NCBI GenBank assembly: GCA_024305405.1
Contig: JAKNDB010000047.1
Location: 1-64,000 of the forward strand
Direction of reading: 5' to 3'
DNA: 64,000 nucleotides
Source of the DNA: Dirofilaria immitis
Taxonomy: Eukaryota; Nematoda; Chromadorea; Rhabditida; Onchocercidae
Under the pieces are notes generated by a model, which searched no databases, was not told the DNA's origin, and was given only the letters and a program-made list of their open reading frames with translations. Numbering within the stretch: the first letter of the stretch is position 1; each line of letters begins with the position of its first letter. Shown one piece after another: positions 12,924 to 42,041 of the stretch. The position numbers and the translations under genes were made by a program.

Positions 12924-14934
12924 GCACTACTTCACCTGTTAGAACTTCAACAAGAAGACGTCGACGAATTGTATTATCAGGTGCAGCTTTAATCTACATT
13001 GATCAATGATAATAAAATATTCGCAATGGTCAACATTTATTGTTAGATGATTAATTCTGGATAATTCGATCAGATAGTCATTATCTAGGCATTTGCTATT
13101 TTACTTTTTTTTTTTTAATTTTATGAAGTTGATTTTAGATGAAGCTGATGATGCACTGTCAGCTGATGATAATTCGATGGATAAAAAATGTGAACTAGCT
13201 TCTTCAGCTTCACAACTGAATTATATAGATAACGAACCAGGACCATCAAATGCCAGGTCTTCGCTCTCTACAGCTGCAGCTTTACACTCATCGATAGATA
13301 GTATGTCGGGTATTTCTACTCCACATTCACCTTCTGAACAGGATGCATCGCCTATTTCTCTAGATAATTACGACACTGACGCAGATTTCCCACGATGGAT
13401 GCGTTTAACACAGCCACTTCGCTTTCCGTATATTGCACAAATCGGCGATGAGGTGGTTTATTTTAGACAAGGTAAATTTATTTATCGCTTGAATAAGTGA
13501 ATTTTGAAACAATTTCGTCAAATTGTTTCAAAATTTTACTATTACACGATGTACTTTATATCTATCATCTTGAATTACATGATTTATTTTTCAATTGTTC
13601 ATTACTGATTCAGCACGGATGTATTATTTTGTAATTTTGCGCCTATTTTTAATCATTTTATTCATTTTTGCTATGTAAAACTAATCTAATCTCTTATATA
13701 TTCTTAGGTATTTAATATATGTAACAACAAGCAAATGATTTTATGGAAATAATTGTAGCCGTAATAACAAATTTTCTTATACATTTAACAAACTAGTAGT
13801 TTTCAATTAATATCGAAAGAGATAATTTATTTAAATTCCGATATTTTTCAACGCTAACAATTTTGTCGATGTTGATAACTGCTAGAAATCAAATGAAGCT
13901 ATCTTGATGAAATGAATCTGCTTATATCTTCTACGTTTGTTGTAGCACAAAATGATAATGTAGATGATCACTTGACATGGGGAGTGGTAACTTTCAAAGA
14001 TAACTCAAAGCAATACCAACCGTTCGCTTGTTAGTTAAAAATAAAAATAATTTCTTTTAGGACATGAATTTTACTTGCATGCCGTAGAAGCAAGAGGTCT
14101 CTATCATGTTACTCATCGGCTTAAACCATTGGCTCAACTAAATGCCGAAGAATTTTGCATCGTTGAGGAGGTTCGACATTCGATATTCGAATTTTGATTT
14201 ATATTAAAGATTTTGTGCTCACTTAAAAAAATTTAACGTGTAATGATTCATACTGTTCATGTTAGCGTTCGAAAATTGATGATTCAGTCGTCAAACAAAT
14301 GCAATATGGTATTTATTGGATATTAGCGTGGTTCACACTATTTAATTATTATCAACATTCGTTTGATTGAACATTCAAATATGTGTATATGTATATCTTT
14401 TTTCTGTTCTATTTATATTTTTAAAATAAAAAAATATTTGTTATGTTAATGTGAAATTACAGTATGTTTCAGATTAGATATTTGAGAAAACCATATAGAC
14501 TAACTGCAGTGAAGCTGGCGCAAACAAATGCAGCTGGTGTACGGACTGGACTTGTATTCTCAGTGAAGTAAATTTAATTCTCTTTATTTTTCATCTGAAT
14601 CAACTGTGTCTGATAAAAAGAATGATATAATTGTTATATTGAAAATGGTTTCATTTTCTCTTTTTTCACGTAAGGTGGCAATTAGATCAACTTAAAAGTA
14701 CGAAAAGAAAAATGCATAAATCATTTAAGTCTTCTGAATAATTAAGAGTAATTATTTTCTTTCTATCTTCGTTTGATTTCATTCCAGATTTCATGATATG
14801 GAAAATGTGCCAGACTTCATTATTTTGCGACATCTTTACGATGAATCTGTAGCACGACGTTATCAACCAAGCACACGTATTGAAATTATTTTAGATAATC
14901 ATTGGTGGACTAGTACCATTGATAAAAAGAAGTG
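12924..14934 (+). repeat. Inverted duplicate of BRWD/PHIP exons (copy of 22614-24620)
   Basis: This block is nearly identical to the reverse complement of 22614-24620, introns included. It starts inside the exon encoding TTSPVRTSTRRRRR and ends inside the exon encoding HWWTGTIDK. All exon borders and reading frames of the source are present. Visible differences are few: G to A changes giving QPSTRI for QPGTRI and WWTST for WWTGT, and one extra A in the run at 13183-13188. That extra A keeps the frame open where the source locus is shifted. The high identity of the introns indicates a recent event or an assembly artefact. See the findings for the junction structure. Confidence 0.92.
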
Positions 14935-14956
14935 ACTAATGTATGCAATATTTTTA

Positions 14957-15301
14957 ATTAAGCCTATCAATTACATTTTCGGTTAAAAATAATAAAGAAT
15001 GAAATTCGAAATCACACCAGAACGCCGATTTGGTTGCTGAGGTTGTACATCCCATGGACTCATCTTTTCATCTTCTCCAGTATCCCATCTAACCGTAAGA
15101 CAATACCAATTCGATCTGAAACAATTTTCTGCAAGTTTTTGACCCAATTTTGTTTTTCAAAGATATAGCTCTGTTGCATCGACCCATTAAACACCTCTTT
15201 ATGCATTTATTTTTTGTTAATAATCATGAGACGATAAACCTCGGATAATTTTCTTCATCATGCACTTCTTTTTTATCAATGGTACCAGTCCACCAATGAT
15301 T
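14957..15301 (+). repeat. Direct-orientation duplicate of BRWD/PHIP sequence (copy of 22308-22651)
   Basis: After 22 filler bases following the inverted block, the plus strand matches 22308-22651 in the same orientation. It therefore encodes on the minus strand the exon with WDTGEDEKMSPWD and the preceding linker. Source positions 22614-22651 are represented in both blocks, giving a short inverted repeat between about 14897-14934 and 15264-15301. This copy has six T at 15269-15274 where the source has five. The six-base version keeps the BRWD frame open. Confidence 0.92.
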
Positions 15302-15387
15302 CTACTCGAAGACATAATGCAGTCATTGAAGGATTAATTCGCTATCATTTCAATAAACATCGGCCAAATTATTGGTCAATTCTTTGA
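15302..15387 (+). other. Coding-like segment downstream of the duplication
   Basis: The plus frame reads STRRHNAVIEGLIRYHFNKH then RPNYWSIL and stop, starting right at the right-hand breakpoint. It is unrelated to BRWD. Its orientation matches the unrecognised coding-like segment at 12646-12923, so the two may be the two ends of one gene split by the insertion. No domain is recognised. Confidence 0.3.
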
Positions 15388-16687
15388 ATAAAACCTTTGA
15401 AATCCCTCAACACATACGAAATTAAAAAATATTTTGATTGGATGAAACCAAGAAAACAATACGTATTGGTATATATGCAATTTTTTCGACAGAAGTTGAC
15501 AGTAACTTGAAAAGCAAAATTTTATTGCAAATTTCAATTTACTGGTAAGAATTGAATGTAAATAATCCAACAAAAAGGAATCAAATATAAACAACAAACA
15601 GATGTATTTATGAAAAACTTAGCTGTTGATTAATTAAAATAATTCGACTCCTATTTAAATCGTCTAGTGGGACTGATAAAATATCACCTGAATATCAATC
15701 AGAGACATATTTGATGTTATATTCTTTAATGTTTTAACAATATAAATCAATATTTTTTAATGAAAGAAGAGCTGGCATATTCAAATCTAACTATTGGAAA
15801 ATATTGCAAACAAAGTACTGAAATGATTTCTGAATTTGTGTAGGATTTTCGAATAGAAATTTTAGAAAATAACCATTCAATTCACACTTTTGCTGAGATA
15901 TAAATACTTGGGATGTAATAACCAAGCCAAAACGATTGGCTCAATAAAGGAAATACTTTGGTTATGTTAAAAAGAAACTAATCAATAAACTAAACATCTC
16001 AAAAAATAAACTTAAATTGAATCAGATTCTAAAATTTAACTTTCCATTTCAATACAAAAAAACATTTTATGTAAAGAAGTTTTTATAATACAATATGTAT
16101 ATAAAATGCAAATCGTAACCACTTAAAATCCGCAGTTATTGCCGAAATCGATAATGAAAAATCGCTAATTAATAAAATAGATGATGAAAATCGCTGATTA
16201 GCAGTAATTATATTTCATGATATGCTACGCAAACATTGCGAATGAAGTAATGACATCATGCAGAAAGAATACTTTAATGGCTTAAGTAAGCATAGCTGTT
16301 TCAAGCATTTATTAGAAACTATTTGTGAAATCAAATATAAAAGATGAGTCAAAATCAATCCAACGATAAGTGAAACAAATACATGCTTAAAGTGCCTTTG
16401 AAATCTTCAACGTTAGATAATGTCAAAAGGTATAGTTAGCAACATTCATTTCTTGTCAATTCGCAAAAATGATCTAAATATCGTTTTGAAAAATCGAACT
16501 TTCTGAGCATTTCAACCCATTATTTAAATTACAGATTAGATAATTTAACGGACATACAAAAAATTTCTGAAAGGAATATAGATACATTTGGTAGTTCTGA
16601 TCCGTTTCTGCTAATGATTTAAATTCAATGAGCTCAAAATTCGAAGATTATAAAGAATAGATATTTGCAAAAACGACCCATATAACT
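15388..16687. other. Intergenic region downstream of BRWD
   Basis: I see no supported exons here. The part next to 16688 should hold the BRWD 3' untranslated region on the minus strand. Small imperfect repeats of aatgaaaaatcgct occur near 16150-16195. Confidence 0.5.
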
Positions 16688-32424
<15,737 letters not shown>

Positions 32425-33744
32425 ATCAGAAGCGCTGAAACGTAAAATGAAACAGAAACATTCCAGCCTGAATTTTCCTTATTAAAAAGTATTCAAGATG
32501 TAAACCTAATACTTCAACTTAAAAATACTTCATCCTCATAACACAACACTGGTACCTCGATATTTACTATAGCGAAATGAAACTATCACGGATGTTATCA
32601 ATTGCATATGCAATCCACCTGAAAAAAGTACAAAACAGCTGCTACTGAACAACGATGAAAAACAGCATACGATAAATATATTTGAAATCCAAAAGAAATT
32701 CGAGAAATATAATTACTGGACTATACATGGACATATATATATATATTTAATATTTTGTTAAATATAGTGTCGATTATAACGGCTTCATAAGGAAAAATCA
32801 GAACCAAAATACTTATTCAAAGCTATCTTTATTTCAAATAATAATTAGAGACTTAAAAATCGAATTAAAATCGATAACTGAAGCAAAAAAACATCATAAA
32901 AGCCAAAAATATTCTAATTGTAGCAAAGCAATAAACCATTTGACGCAATCTCATGAGCGGTATCATTTATTTATGAAAATAAGACATGAGAATTTTTCCC
33001 AAAAAAATATCAATAAACAATTATTTAAATAAATTTCGGGTCAATTCCTTTACTTTCTTACAGTTTTCTAAAGACACCAAAAAAATCCGGAAATTTCATA
33101 TGACCGCTATTACAGCTATATTTAATTGTTCTAATTACATATCGCTTTTCTATCTAACAAAAAAGGTATCATACAAAAAACAATTTGCAATATAACATTG
33201 TCAATATAATGACGAACATCAGAAGCATTAAAAAATATATCATTATTCGAATTTACTGATCATAAAATTCCGTAACATCCTATAAATGATAACATGACAA
33301 AGAACAGCATCCTTTTGAAATAGTTAAATTTAAAAGAAGAGACATGATAAGGATAAAAGAGAACAGTAAAAGATAGCAACACTCCAGAAACTTGACACTG
33401 ATAACAAATACATAAATCATATTTAATCTTGACCATCAAACAACACACGCACATATGCATACATTCATGCACACTTCACGTATGCAACATAGTATAAACA
33501 TACTATAAATGTGCTGATACTGTAGTGAAATGGCGAACAATAATATACAGATCAAAAAACGATGTTACTAGTATTTTTTATTTCAGTATCTTTTTATCGA
33601 AGGAAAAATCGACTGCCATTCTTTCTAAGCGAAAAAGAAACTGATAACGTAATGAAATAAAATTCATTATCGAATATTAATAATAAATACGAGAAGATAG
33701 ATTGCTGAACTTGGAAATATTAGGAATTAGAAAAAAATAAAACC
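32425..33744. other. Intergenic region between BRWD and the UEV gene
   Basis: Both neighbours run on the minus strand, so this holds the BRWD upstream region and the UEV 3' end. The sequence cgtttcag about 12 bases upstream of the BRWD ATG is a candidate spliced-leader acceptor. I see no further exon. Confidence 0.5.
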
Positions 33745-34889
33745 CTAATACGTGGCACCCTCTGGAGGCTGTGGCAACTTCATATTCTCTTTCGCAGTCA
33801 TCATTGTCTTTCGTATGTCTTCAAGAATCGTTTTGATATAAAATGTGTTATTCCACTGCCGAAGAACCGGCACACATCGCCTATCCACCTGCAATTAAGC
33901 ATTTTTAAACTTGAATAATTTCTCCACAACTTCTTTAAAGTAATTCTTGTTGACACTGCTTTGAACGAAAAAAAAATAGTATTAAAACGGAATATTTGGA
34001 AAGAAAGGAAACAGTTTTGGAAGTTCTGGTAAAAATCTCATTCTAAAAAAGCTGGAAGCAAAGAGAATCCACGAATATTTAAGATATTACTTTATTTAAT
34101 CCACAACATAGTTTTAAAAATAATTTCAAAAATTTCTATCCAAATTACTGAAGAACCAACATCAGTTCTATGTTTGCCTAATAACTATACAAAATTCAAT
34201 AACAACTCATGAAAAAAGTTAACTAACTACCATGCCATTAGTTTGATTCACACCATTTAAGTTGATCTTCGTCGTAAATCGCACGGTCGGTGCTTCCTTT
34301 GGATAATTTTGACCGCATTCTATGCGTAAATTATATATTCTGGACTCGAATGGAGTCTAAATTACGTTAATATCAAAAATTTAACAAAGGATAAACTAAA
34401 AGAAATGGTCTGATCAGCGAATTTTAACCGACAATAAGGCTGTTGACAACCTTATTTATTAATAAAAATATCGTATCGAATAACCGAAGAGATCTAATAT
34501 AACTTGTTATGTGCTACATTTTACGCTTCTTTTTCAACCATATCAGAATAAATTTTTATCATTCGCTATCAACAATAACAATAAAAAGCAATTTCTATTG
34601 AAGTTTCTTACCGACAGAACTTCTGCATGAATGCAAGCTCAAAAAAGGAAAAACAAAAGCCAACTCTTGGAGGGCCAATAATCATTCCTGTCCAACGTGT
34701 CAATGTCATGTCGTCGTCATCTTCAAGTCCCCATGATATATTACCATCACCTTTGCCTTTCTGTCCATCTTCAAGCTCTTCCAATAAACGAAAATTTCGC
34801 GGAACATCTACTGAAAGCAAGCCATTTTTTGAATTTTTAATGTTTTTTCAAAATTTTTCCTTCAAAATCTCTTTTTTACCTGTACACAT
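33745..34889 (-). CDS. uev-1: Ubiquitin-conjugating enzyme E2 variant (UEV1/MMS2)
   Basis: There are four exons: 34880-34889, 34665-34810, 34231-34356 and 33745-33888. Together they give 426 bases, 141 residues plus stop, the normal UEV length. The tiny first exon supplies only MCT plus one base and is chosen because it gives phase-perfect joining to [16 protein letters not shown]. Family hallmarks follow: [44 protein letters not shown], then [20 protein letters not shown] and a C-terminus [10 protein letters not shown]. The catalytic cysteine block of true E2 enzymes is missing, as expected. The protein pairs with UBC13 to build K63-linked ubiquitin chains in DNA damage tolerance and signalling. 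No frameshift is seen here. Confidence 0.95.
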
Positions 34890-37072
34890 CACAACATAAA
34901 AATAGCAATTATTAGAAAGTATCGAAGCATGATGGATAAGACATATGCTCAAATCGTTTGAAATGTCAAAAAGCTATTGCTCTAATATATAAATCATCCA
35001 GAACAATGAACAGATGATATTTTTCTTTTTACTTTTTCGTTATAAGATACGTAGGAAATATGGTTCATTATAATCGTTATTAAAATATTCCATTGTATTC
35101 TCGTGTGTTTTTCTCAACAAATACATGACCGAATGTTTTAATGGCCGGTAAAATGAATCATATTTCAATCAAATATGATCACATCCTTCGTACAAAATTT
35201 TTCTGCTTCATTAATCTTTCATGAAAAAGAATAACATATTTGCGTTACAAGAAAGTACAAAATGATACCACTAAGACTGAAGTACGATATAATACTAAAA
35301 ATTTCTGCTAATAGTCAGCGATAATACAAGAAATTCTCAATGTGCAAAAACTATTGTAGAATGCCGATATGCATTGAAAGACAATAACGAATGCAAGAAT
35401 TAGTAAATCAAAGATGAAAATCGCTAAAACTAACCCATGATGATATATCCTGATATGATTTTCCACGCACGTCAACAAGTCCAAAATTATTGTGCTGCTA
35501 ATGCTGCAGCAAAACATATACCTTGCTGCCTGGCAACGCTACAACAGAAGCACTTAGCATTTATTGTGTAGTTTCGAAAACAGTGAATATTATTAAATTA
35601 GATTCGAAACAATTGCTATTAATATTTCTCACCGACTGGATCCTTCAAAATATTTTAGTTCATGCTTCACTAATACTATATAAAGATCAAAGTTTCAAGA
35701 GAAATTCATTTTGAATTATTGCATGTAAAACTGATAAAATATGTAACGTCCATGATAAAATAACTAGGCCTAAGTTTGTTTCATTTTCTATCTCGAATGA
35801 TGGACATGGTACATTACATGTAACGGTCGATACACTTCATCTCAAATAGGATTTCATAATTTCGTTCTACACCAAGTAACAGGATAGGTGATGTAACTAA
35901 GCTATGAAATAATAATTGAAAGATTAGCTTTTTAGCTTTTTCACCCAATAGTTTCTCTAATAGTAACAACTGAAATGCTGATCTGCGGATTCATGAAGGT
36001 TCTGACAAATTGACGTGGTTAACCCTACACAAACTTTAATAAGCTACTTTATTCACCCCGACAAATTAGATTCTATAAGCCAATTTGCTCACACCAAATA
36101 AGCATCGTCTCGCTGTGTGAATAGCTTGCAATCCCTGATTGATACCACAGTGAAACGTTGTCCAACCTGACTTATCGGTTCTGGTGACATCATATTTCGG
36201 TTTCATACGGGCAAATTTGAGTTTAAGTTTACATTTTGTATTTTAGTCAAAACGTGAACTGAAGTACAAACTTAGGCGAATTTCTGACACACGTGGACTC
36301 GTATGAATTTTTTTGTTGCTTGTCTCTAGCTTTTCCGTTATAATATCATTATATGTCGATCCGATACGGACATAATTTTAAATTAAAATTGAAATAAGAC
36401 TTTGCGTTTTGGTTGATGCACGATCTCGTGAATTTCTGACGTACGTGCGTTCCTGATGTATATACCAATTTTCTCACATCTGTGTTTTGATTACGAATGT
36501 GTTGTCGTTATATTAATATATGATTTATTTTATACAAGAATTGTCGGTATATTTGGGATTTGTTAATATACATCAGTCGCATATTCTTATAAATTAATTA
36601 TAAATTATATTGTTTTATGTAAGAATAGAAAACTTCGTGTGAACAAAATCTGTCAACATATTAGACTTTTAGTTAATAATATTTTGCAACTATGATGCAT
36701 TTTGTTTTTCTTTAGAAATTTTTCATTTATTACACCATTAATTTTTGTCACTTAATAAATTTTCGTACATATTTTATACATTTCAAAAGGGATTTTTTTC
36801 TTTTATTTTGACAGTTAATTTAGACAAATTCAGATGGTTTTCAATAAAATTATACTATTTTAAACAAACAAAAATATTAGAAAATTTGCTCAATGATAAT
36901 ACAAGACTAATTGAAAGAGTTCAATCCAGCATTTTTTTTAACTACTTGAATAATTGATAAATATGAAGTATTTTATCGTTTATTTTTATTATTTTTGGTT
37001 ATTTTAAAATAATTCTTGTTTATCACTTCAGCTAACTGATTTGGAATTGGTTTCCTGATCATCAGCGATACA
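34890..37072. promoter_or_regulatory. Divergent upstream region of UEV and RPN10 genes
   Basis: The UEV gene (-) and the RPN10 gene (+) face away from each other, so this 2.2 kb should hold both promoters. I see no exon. Around 36230-36470 the DNA is less AT-rich, and a similar phrase, gaatttctgac followed by an acgtg core, occurs near 36281 and 36432. A TTATCACTTCAG site near 37019-37030, about 42 bases before the RPN10 ATG, is a good splice acceptor and may receive a spliced leader. Confidence 0.5.
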
Positions 37073-40000
37073 ATGGTTCAAGAAAGTACAATGATTTGGT
37101 AGGTTAAACATTTTTCTTAGCATATTTATTTTCTCGACTTATATTTTTTGTAATTATGCTGAAAAAATATCTTTGTTTGTTTATTTATTTTTTTTTATAA
37201 CTGAATATATAAAGAAAAAAATTATATGTTATCCTGAAATATACGTCGTAACATATTTGAATAATAAGGTTGACATCATATATATTTAGAAAATTTAATT
37301 TCTACATGTTGATGTGATCGTGACATTTATTTTATATGGTAAGAAGTAAATAATGTGTGATACTTTTTAGTATGAAGTGTGTTTTATAATAAGCGCATGA
37401 TGCGTGATATTTTTCAAGTGTCGATAATTCGGAATGGATGCGAAATGGTGATTTTGCACCAACTCGTTTGCAGTGTCAGCAAGATGCTGTGAACTTGGTA
37501 TTGCAATGTAAGCTTCGTGCGAATCCAGAAAATGCTGTTGGCTTGATTTCCATGGCTGAGTATGTCATTAATGCTTGCTAGATTTATCCCAAGTTTTAAA
37601 ATAAGCTTAGTAAGAGAAAAAGAGCTCTTGGCATGCGAATTAATTTCAGCTGGGAAATAAACTTCGTTATCAGGAGTATCAATTAGAATAAGAGGATTTT
37701 TTAAGTATCATCAGTTGCCAGTTATGATTTTGTTCTCTAAGATATCATATGCATTTATCCTGCAAATAAAAAGTCAGGATTTTTGTCTAAATAGGATTTT
37801 TACCTTATCCTGAAATTGGAATCGAATCGTTGACATTCTCAACAGATGAAATGATACATCATTTTTGTCACTCAGATAAACATGACGAATAAGAGCGAAG
37901 TTTGATTATGGTTTCTAGCTTTATCTTTACGCATATTGATTATTATGTTGAATGTCTACGTGACTGACTGAACTGTTAAATGAGTTAGAAAATTTAAATG
38001 TTTCAATCTTCAGTATTATGTCTTCGAATAATGAATAAGTGCAGCTTTTCCAGAAAAAAAAAGAAATCAGTTTTGGATTCATCATTTTAATTTATCTATA
38101 GGTTATACTGTTTAGAACTAGTTAATGAATAAATTCCAGTACCGTAGAAGTGCTGACGACATTGACGCAAGAAAACGGGAAGTTGTTTATGAAACTTCAT
38201 CAAGTGGAACCAAAGGTAAGTAGTTATCTACTGCGATTCTGTGAGATTCAAAATCGATACGTATATCATATTATGGATATAATTTTGTTATGTGATTTCC
38301 TGAAAGCTTTTTACAATACTTTTTATTGAAGCTGGTATAATGTCGACGTAATTATTTCTTGAAAGTTTTCTTTAAACCACTTAACATAAGATGCAAATGT
38401 TTGAATAAAATACTTTGTAACAGAAAACAAGCATGAACTTGTTTAATGCAGGCAATTTCAGGCCTTCATGAAATTTGATAATTATGTATATATTTAATAG
38501 TGCTATATATAGATATTTACAAACTATGAATATATATTTTTGATTAAAGCACTGAATTTTTCAGAAATCATTAAAGTAGTGTTATCAAAATGTTTTTTTG
38601 CAGGGTGCATCAAACTTTATCAACGCAATTAAAGTGGCACACCTGGCATTAAAACACCGTCAAAACAGAAACCATAAAATGCGAATTGTCGTCTTTATTG
38701 GTAGCCCGATTGATCATTTAAATTCTACTGAAGTTTGTTTATATTTTCTATGTGTTATCATTTCTAACTTCTTTCTGAAAATATTGGATTCTATTTCTGC
38801 ACTGAATCTTTATGATATCCTTAACTTATTGTAGTCATTTTATTTTTCAGCGTGTTTATATATAACAAAAAACATAAGCTCATAGAAGGATAAATTTGAA
38901 TTAATTTCGAATTAAAAAAAAATCATGTATTTCAGCTGACAAAGCTTGCAAAGAAATTGAAGAAAGAGAAAGTTCAAGTAGATGTTATATGTTTTGGTGA
39001 AGCAGATTCAACGGATAGTGAAATTATGGGACAATTTATCGAAACGTTAAACGGGAAGTGAGTGTAAACACAAAATTTTGTTTTACTGATGATTTAAGTT
39101 TAATAGCTACAATGAAATTTAAAAAATATGCGGATAGAAACAAGTTGACATGCATTATTCAATGTGTCCAATGGATTTGGTCCTAGTGGCAAGCTAATTA
39201 TAACTTCTATGTTAATACGGAATATTGCCTGTTAATCGTGGAATTAGGAATTGTAATTTATGCATCATTCTGTAAGTACATAATACCCTGTATTTTTCTC
39301 ATATTCTTTTATTCTTGCCGGCTAGTTTCTTTTCTTTCAATTCTTGTTTAGAGAGGGAAGTGGTTCGAATTTAGTAGTTGTGCCGGCTAGTTCATCACTT
39401 ACGGAAGCATTGGTTTCTTCACCAATATGTCGTGGAGAAGATGGTGCCGCTGCACCGGTAGTAGCTGCCGGTGGGGGTGGATTCGAATTCGGAATTGATC
39501 CTGAAGATGATCCTGATTTAGCACTGGTTATAATTTGCATCATTTCATAGATGTGTAAAAGTTGAACGACCAGATTAGTTTTGATGGCGTGCTTTAGTAC
39601 AGCCTAAAAGCATTGCAAAATGGAGAAAACACTGATATTTTACAGATTTGAACAAAATTTCATAATTTTAAGGCACTTCGCGTTTCGTTGGAGGAACAAC
39701 GACAACGGCAGAGAGGTGGTGGAACGGATGATACTGAATCGCAGCCAACAAATACTGTTGCAAGTAAGTGATTCCAGGTTAATTTTACAACTAATTTGAT
39801 ATAAATTTGAATTAGCTCCACAGAAATTATTTGCAAATTTTATTTTCGAATTCAAGATGACATCATGACGATGGATCCTGGAGCGATGACCGAAGAACAG
39901 CAGTTGGAATGGGCACTGCGTATGTCGATGCAGGAAGGTGCAGGTGCTGCTAGTTCCGCTACAATACAGACGCCTTTGCCAAATACGACGACATCTGGTC

Positions 40001-40998
40001 AGTCAGCAATAACTGAAACGTCTACTACAGAAACTACGACACCAAAAGTGAATCAAAGCGCTACTACTGAAGCGATGGAAGTTGATGAATCAGTTGCTTC
40101 TCAGGATACAGCGATGGTACTTTTTTTTTAAAAGGAAGGCTATCTATATATGAAATATCGCATTAATGTACAATTCTGCTTTCGAATCTCTAAAAAAATT
40201 ATGGAAATAGAGTTAAAAAAATAGAAGATTGATTCTGTAATTCCTCTTCTACTCAATTTTACATCATAGTTTCGATTCCAGATTGAGTGAGGAATCCCAT
40301 TTACGAATATCAATATTATTGAACAAACTAGTAGGCTATAATTTACATATTAGGCTATTGGCGCTAGATGAGAATTTTGTGAGATCGTCACAGGAGAATT
40401 ATTGTAGAACGATTGCTGTCTTTCGATAAAGCCTGTTGATGAGCGACACTATTTGAGTCTTTATAATTAAGATTATAACGACATAGTATGGCATTATTTT
40501 ATATTAATTTTTAAGTCTCCATAATTACTACAAAATGGCGCTGACCCCTATAGAATTAATTTATATTAATTTGGCGTATTACATTTTCCATTTTCGATGT
40601 TATTCACTCTTATCAAACCATGATTTTAAAAAAATCTTATAGAGGCATGATTTTCTTGGGATCATGGCGTTATCGTTAATTCTAGACAGCTCAAGTCAAA
40701 GTTCTGTTCAGTCATTATTGCCTTAATTTGGCTCATTATGCTTCTATTTTGTAGACAGAGGATGACCAACTTGGTCAGTTGATGAGTGATCCAGAATTAC
40801 TTCGTCAACTTTTGGCGGATCTACCTGGTGTAGATCCAAATTCGCAGGAAGTTCGTGATGCAGTCAATAGTGCTGCTGCAGCTAGAGAAAAGGTAAATTT
40901 TCTCTTTTATCTAGTATTGATAATAATTGATGAAATATAGGGTTGTATTTCAATATTTTCAGAAAGAAGATAAAGATGACAATCAGACGACAAAATAA
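37073..40998 (+). CDS. rpn-10: 26S proteasome ubiquitin receptor RPN10/PSMD4
   Basis: There are ten exons: 37073-37098, 37419-37559, 38140-38215, 38604-38732, 38936-39057, 39352-39526, 39673-39763, 39857-40116, 40755-40892 and 40973-40998. The N-terminal von Willebrand A domain begins [20 protein letters not shown] and continues through VVFIGSPI and VDVICFGE. Two ubiquitin-interacting motifs follow: [19 protein letters not shown] at the 39526/39673 join, and [16 protein letters not shown] in the 39857 exon. The tail holds [20 protein letters not shown] and a charged end. The VWA domain docks on the 19S lid-base interface and the UIMs bind polyubiquitin. All phases agree, with no frameshift. 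A Ser/Thr-rich linker ([15 protein letters not shown]) sits between the second UIM and the tail. Confidence 0.96.
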
Positions 40999-42041
40999 GA
41001 ATATGGCATGTTAGAAAGTAATGATGATTATAGTTGACTAAATTGTAATCACATTATGCGTTGCGAATAACTTTTTGTGATTTTAAATGTATCGTAATGA
41101 TTTTTAAGTTCTTATAGTTAAAGCAACTATCTTTTGTCATGCTCAAACATAATATGAATATTAATTCTGGAATATTAATCGTATTTTACTGGAACAAACA
41201 AGTCCTGCTAAATAAAATAATTCAATTTTTTTCGTTTCTGGATTCTTGATGACGATCTTATTTTTTACACTTTGGCTTATTATTTATTATTGATAGTTTT
41301 TCGAATGAGCATTCGTCAAATTGTTTCATGAACCGTGAGTATAAAACGATTGCAATGTGATATCAGTCCTAGTAGAAGTTACATTAAAAATCATGGAAGA
41401 TGTCTTTCAAATATGTCTTTAAACATCAAAAGATTAAACGTTTTTTATTTCAAAAAATCTAGCAAAGATTTGATCTCTTGATTAATCAACTTTTAAGGAT
41501 GCACTCTAGCTGCACATGAATTAGAAATATACTAGAATTAATACTTTATGTTTAGTTTTCCGAATTACTAAAATCAAAACTTTAAGCAGAGATCCTGACT
41601 GGATTATTTGACAGAATACACTAAAGAAATTTACTGATTCATCCGCATATAAATAATTATCTAAAACAGTCGGTTCCATTGCTGCGTAGATTTTAACTTC
41701 TTAAATATTAAATTGCATATAAAAATAGGTGAAGAGCCATAATCTCGATAACCCCATTTATAATCACTGCTAGTAGCTTGTTCTACTCAACGATAACCAT
41801 TAATTTATGGTCACTTGGTATGTATTATTATGTAGATTGTAAGCTAAATATTTTTCTCGAGAAAAATCAATCGGTTCATGATTTTGCATAATAAGTGATT
41901 CAAAATACTATCAGCGTTGCGATAACGATAGAAATAATGATCTATTCTAAAAATTTTCTAACATTGAGCAACAACTCTAAATCAGCATTCCAAATAGATT
42001 CTCTATTCATATTTTATTTAATTAATTGTTAATCAACAACA
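40999..42041. other. Region between convergent genes
   Basis: The 3' ends of RPN10 (+) and MRPS30 (-) converge here. An AATAAA-like signal, aaataaaataa, lies near 41211. No exon is seen. Confidence 0.5.

Noticed and set aside
39337..39543. Minus-strand open frame rich in Pro, Ala and Ser
   Set aside because: It is the shadow of the RPN10 exon at 39352-39526 on the opposite strand.
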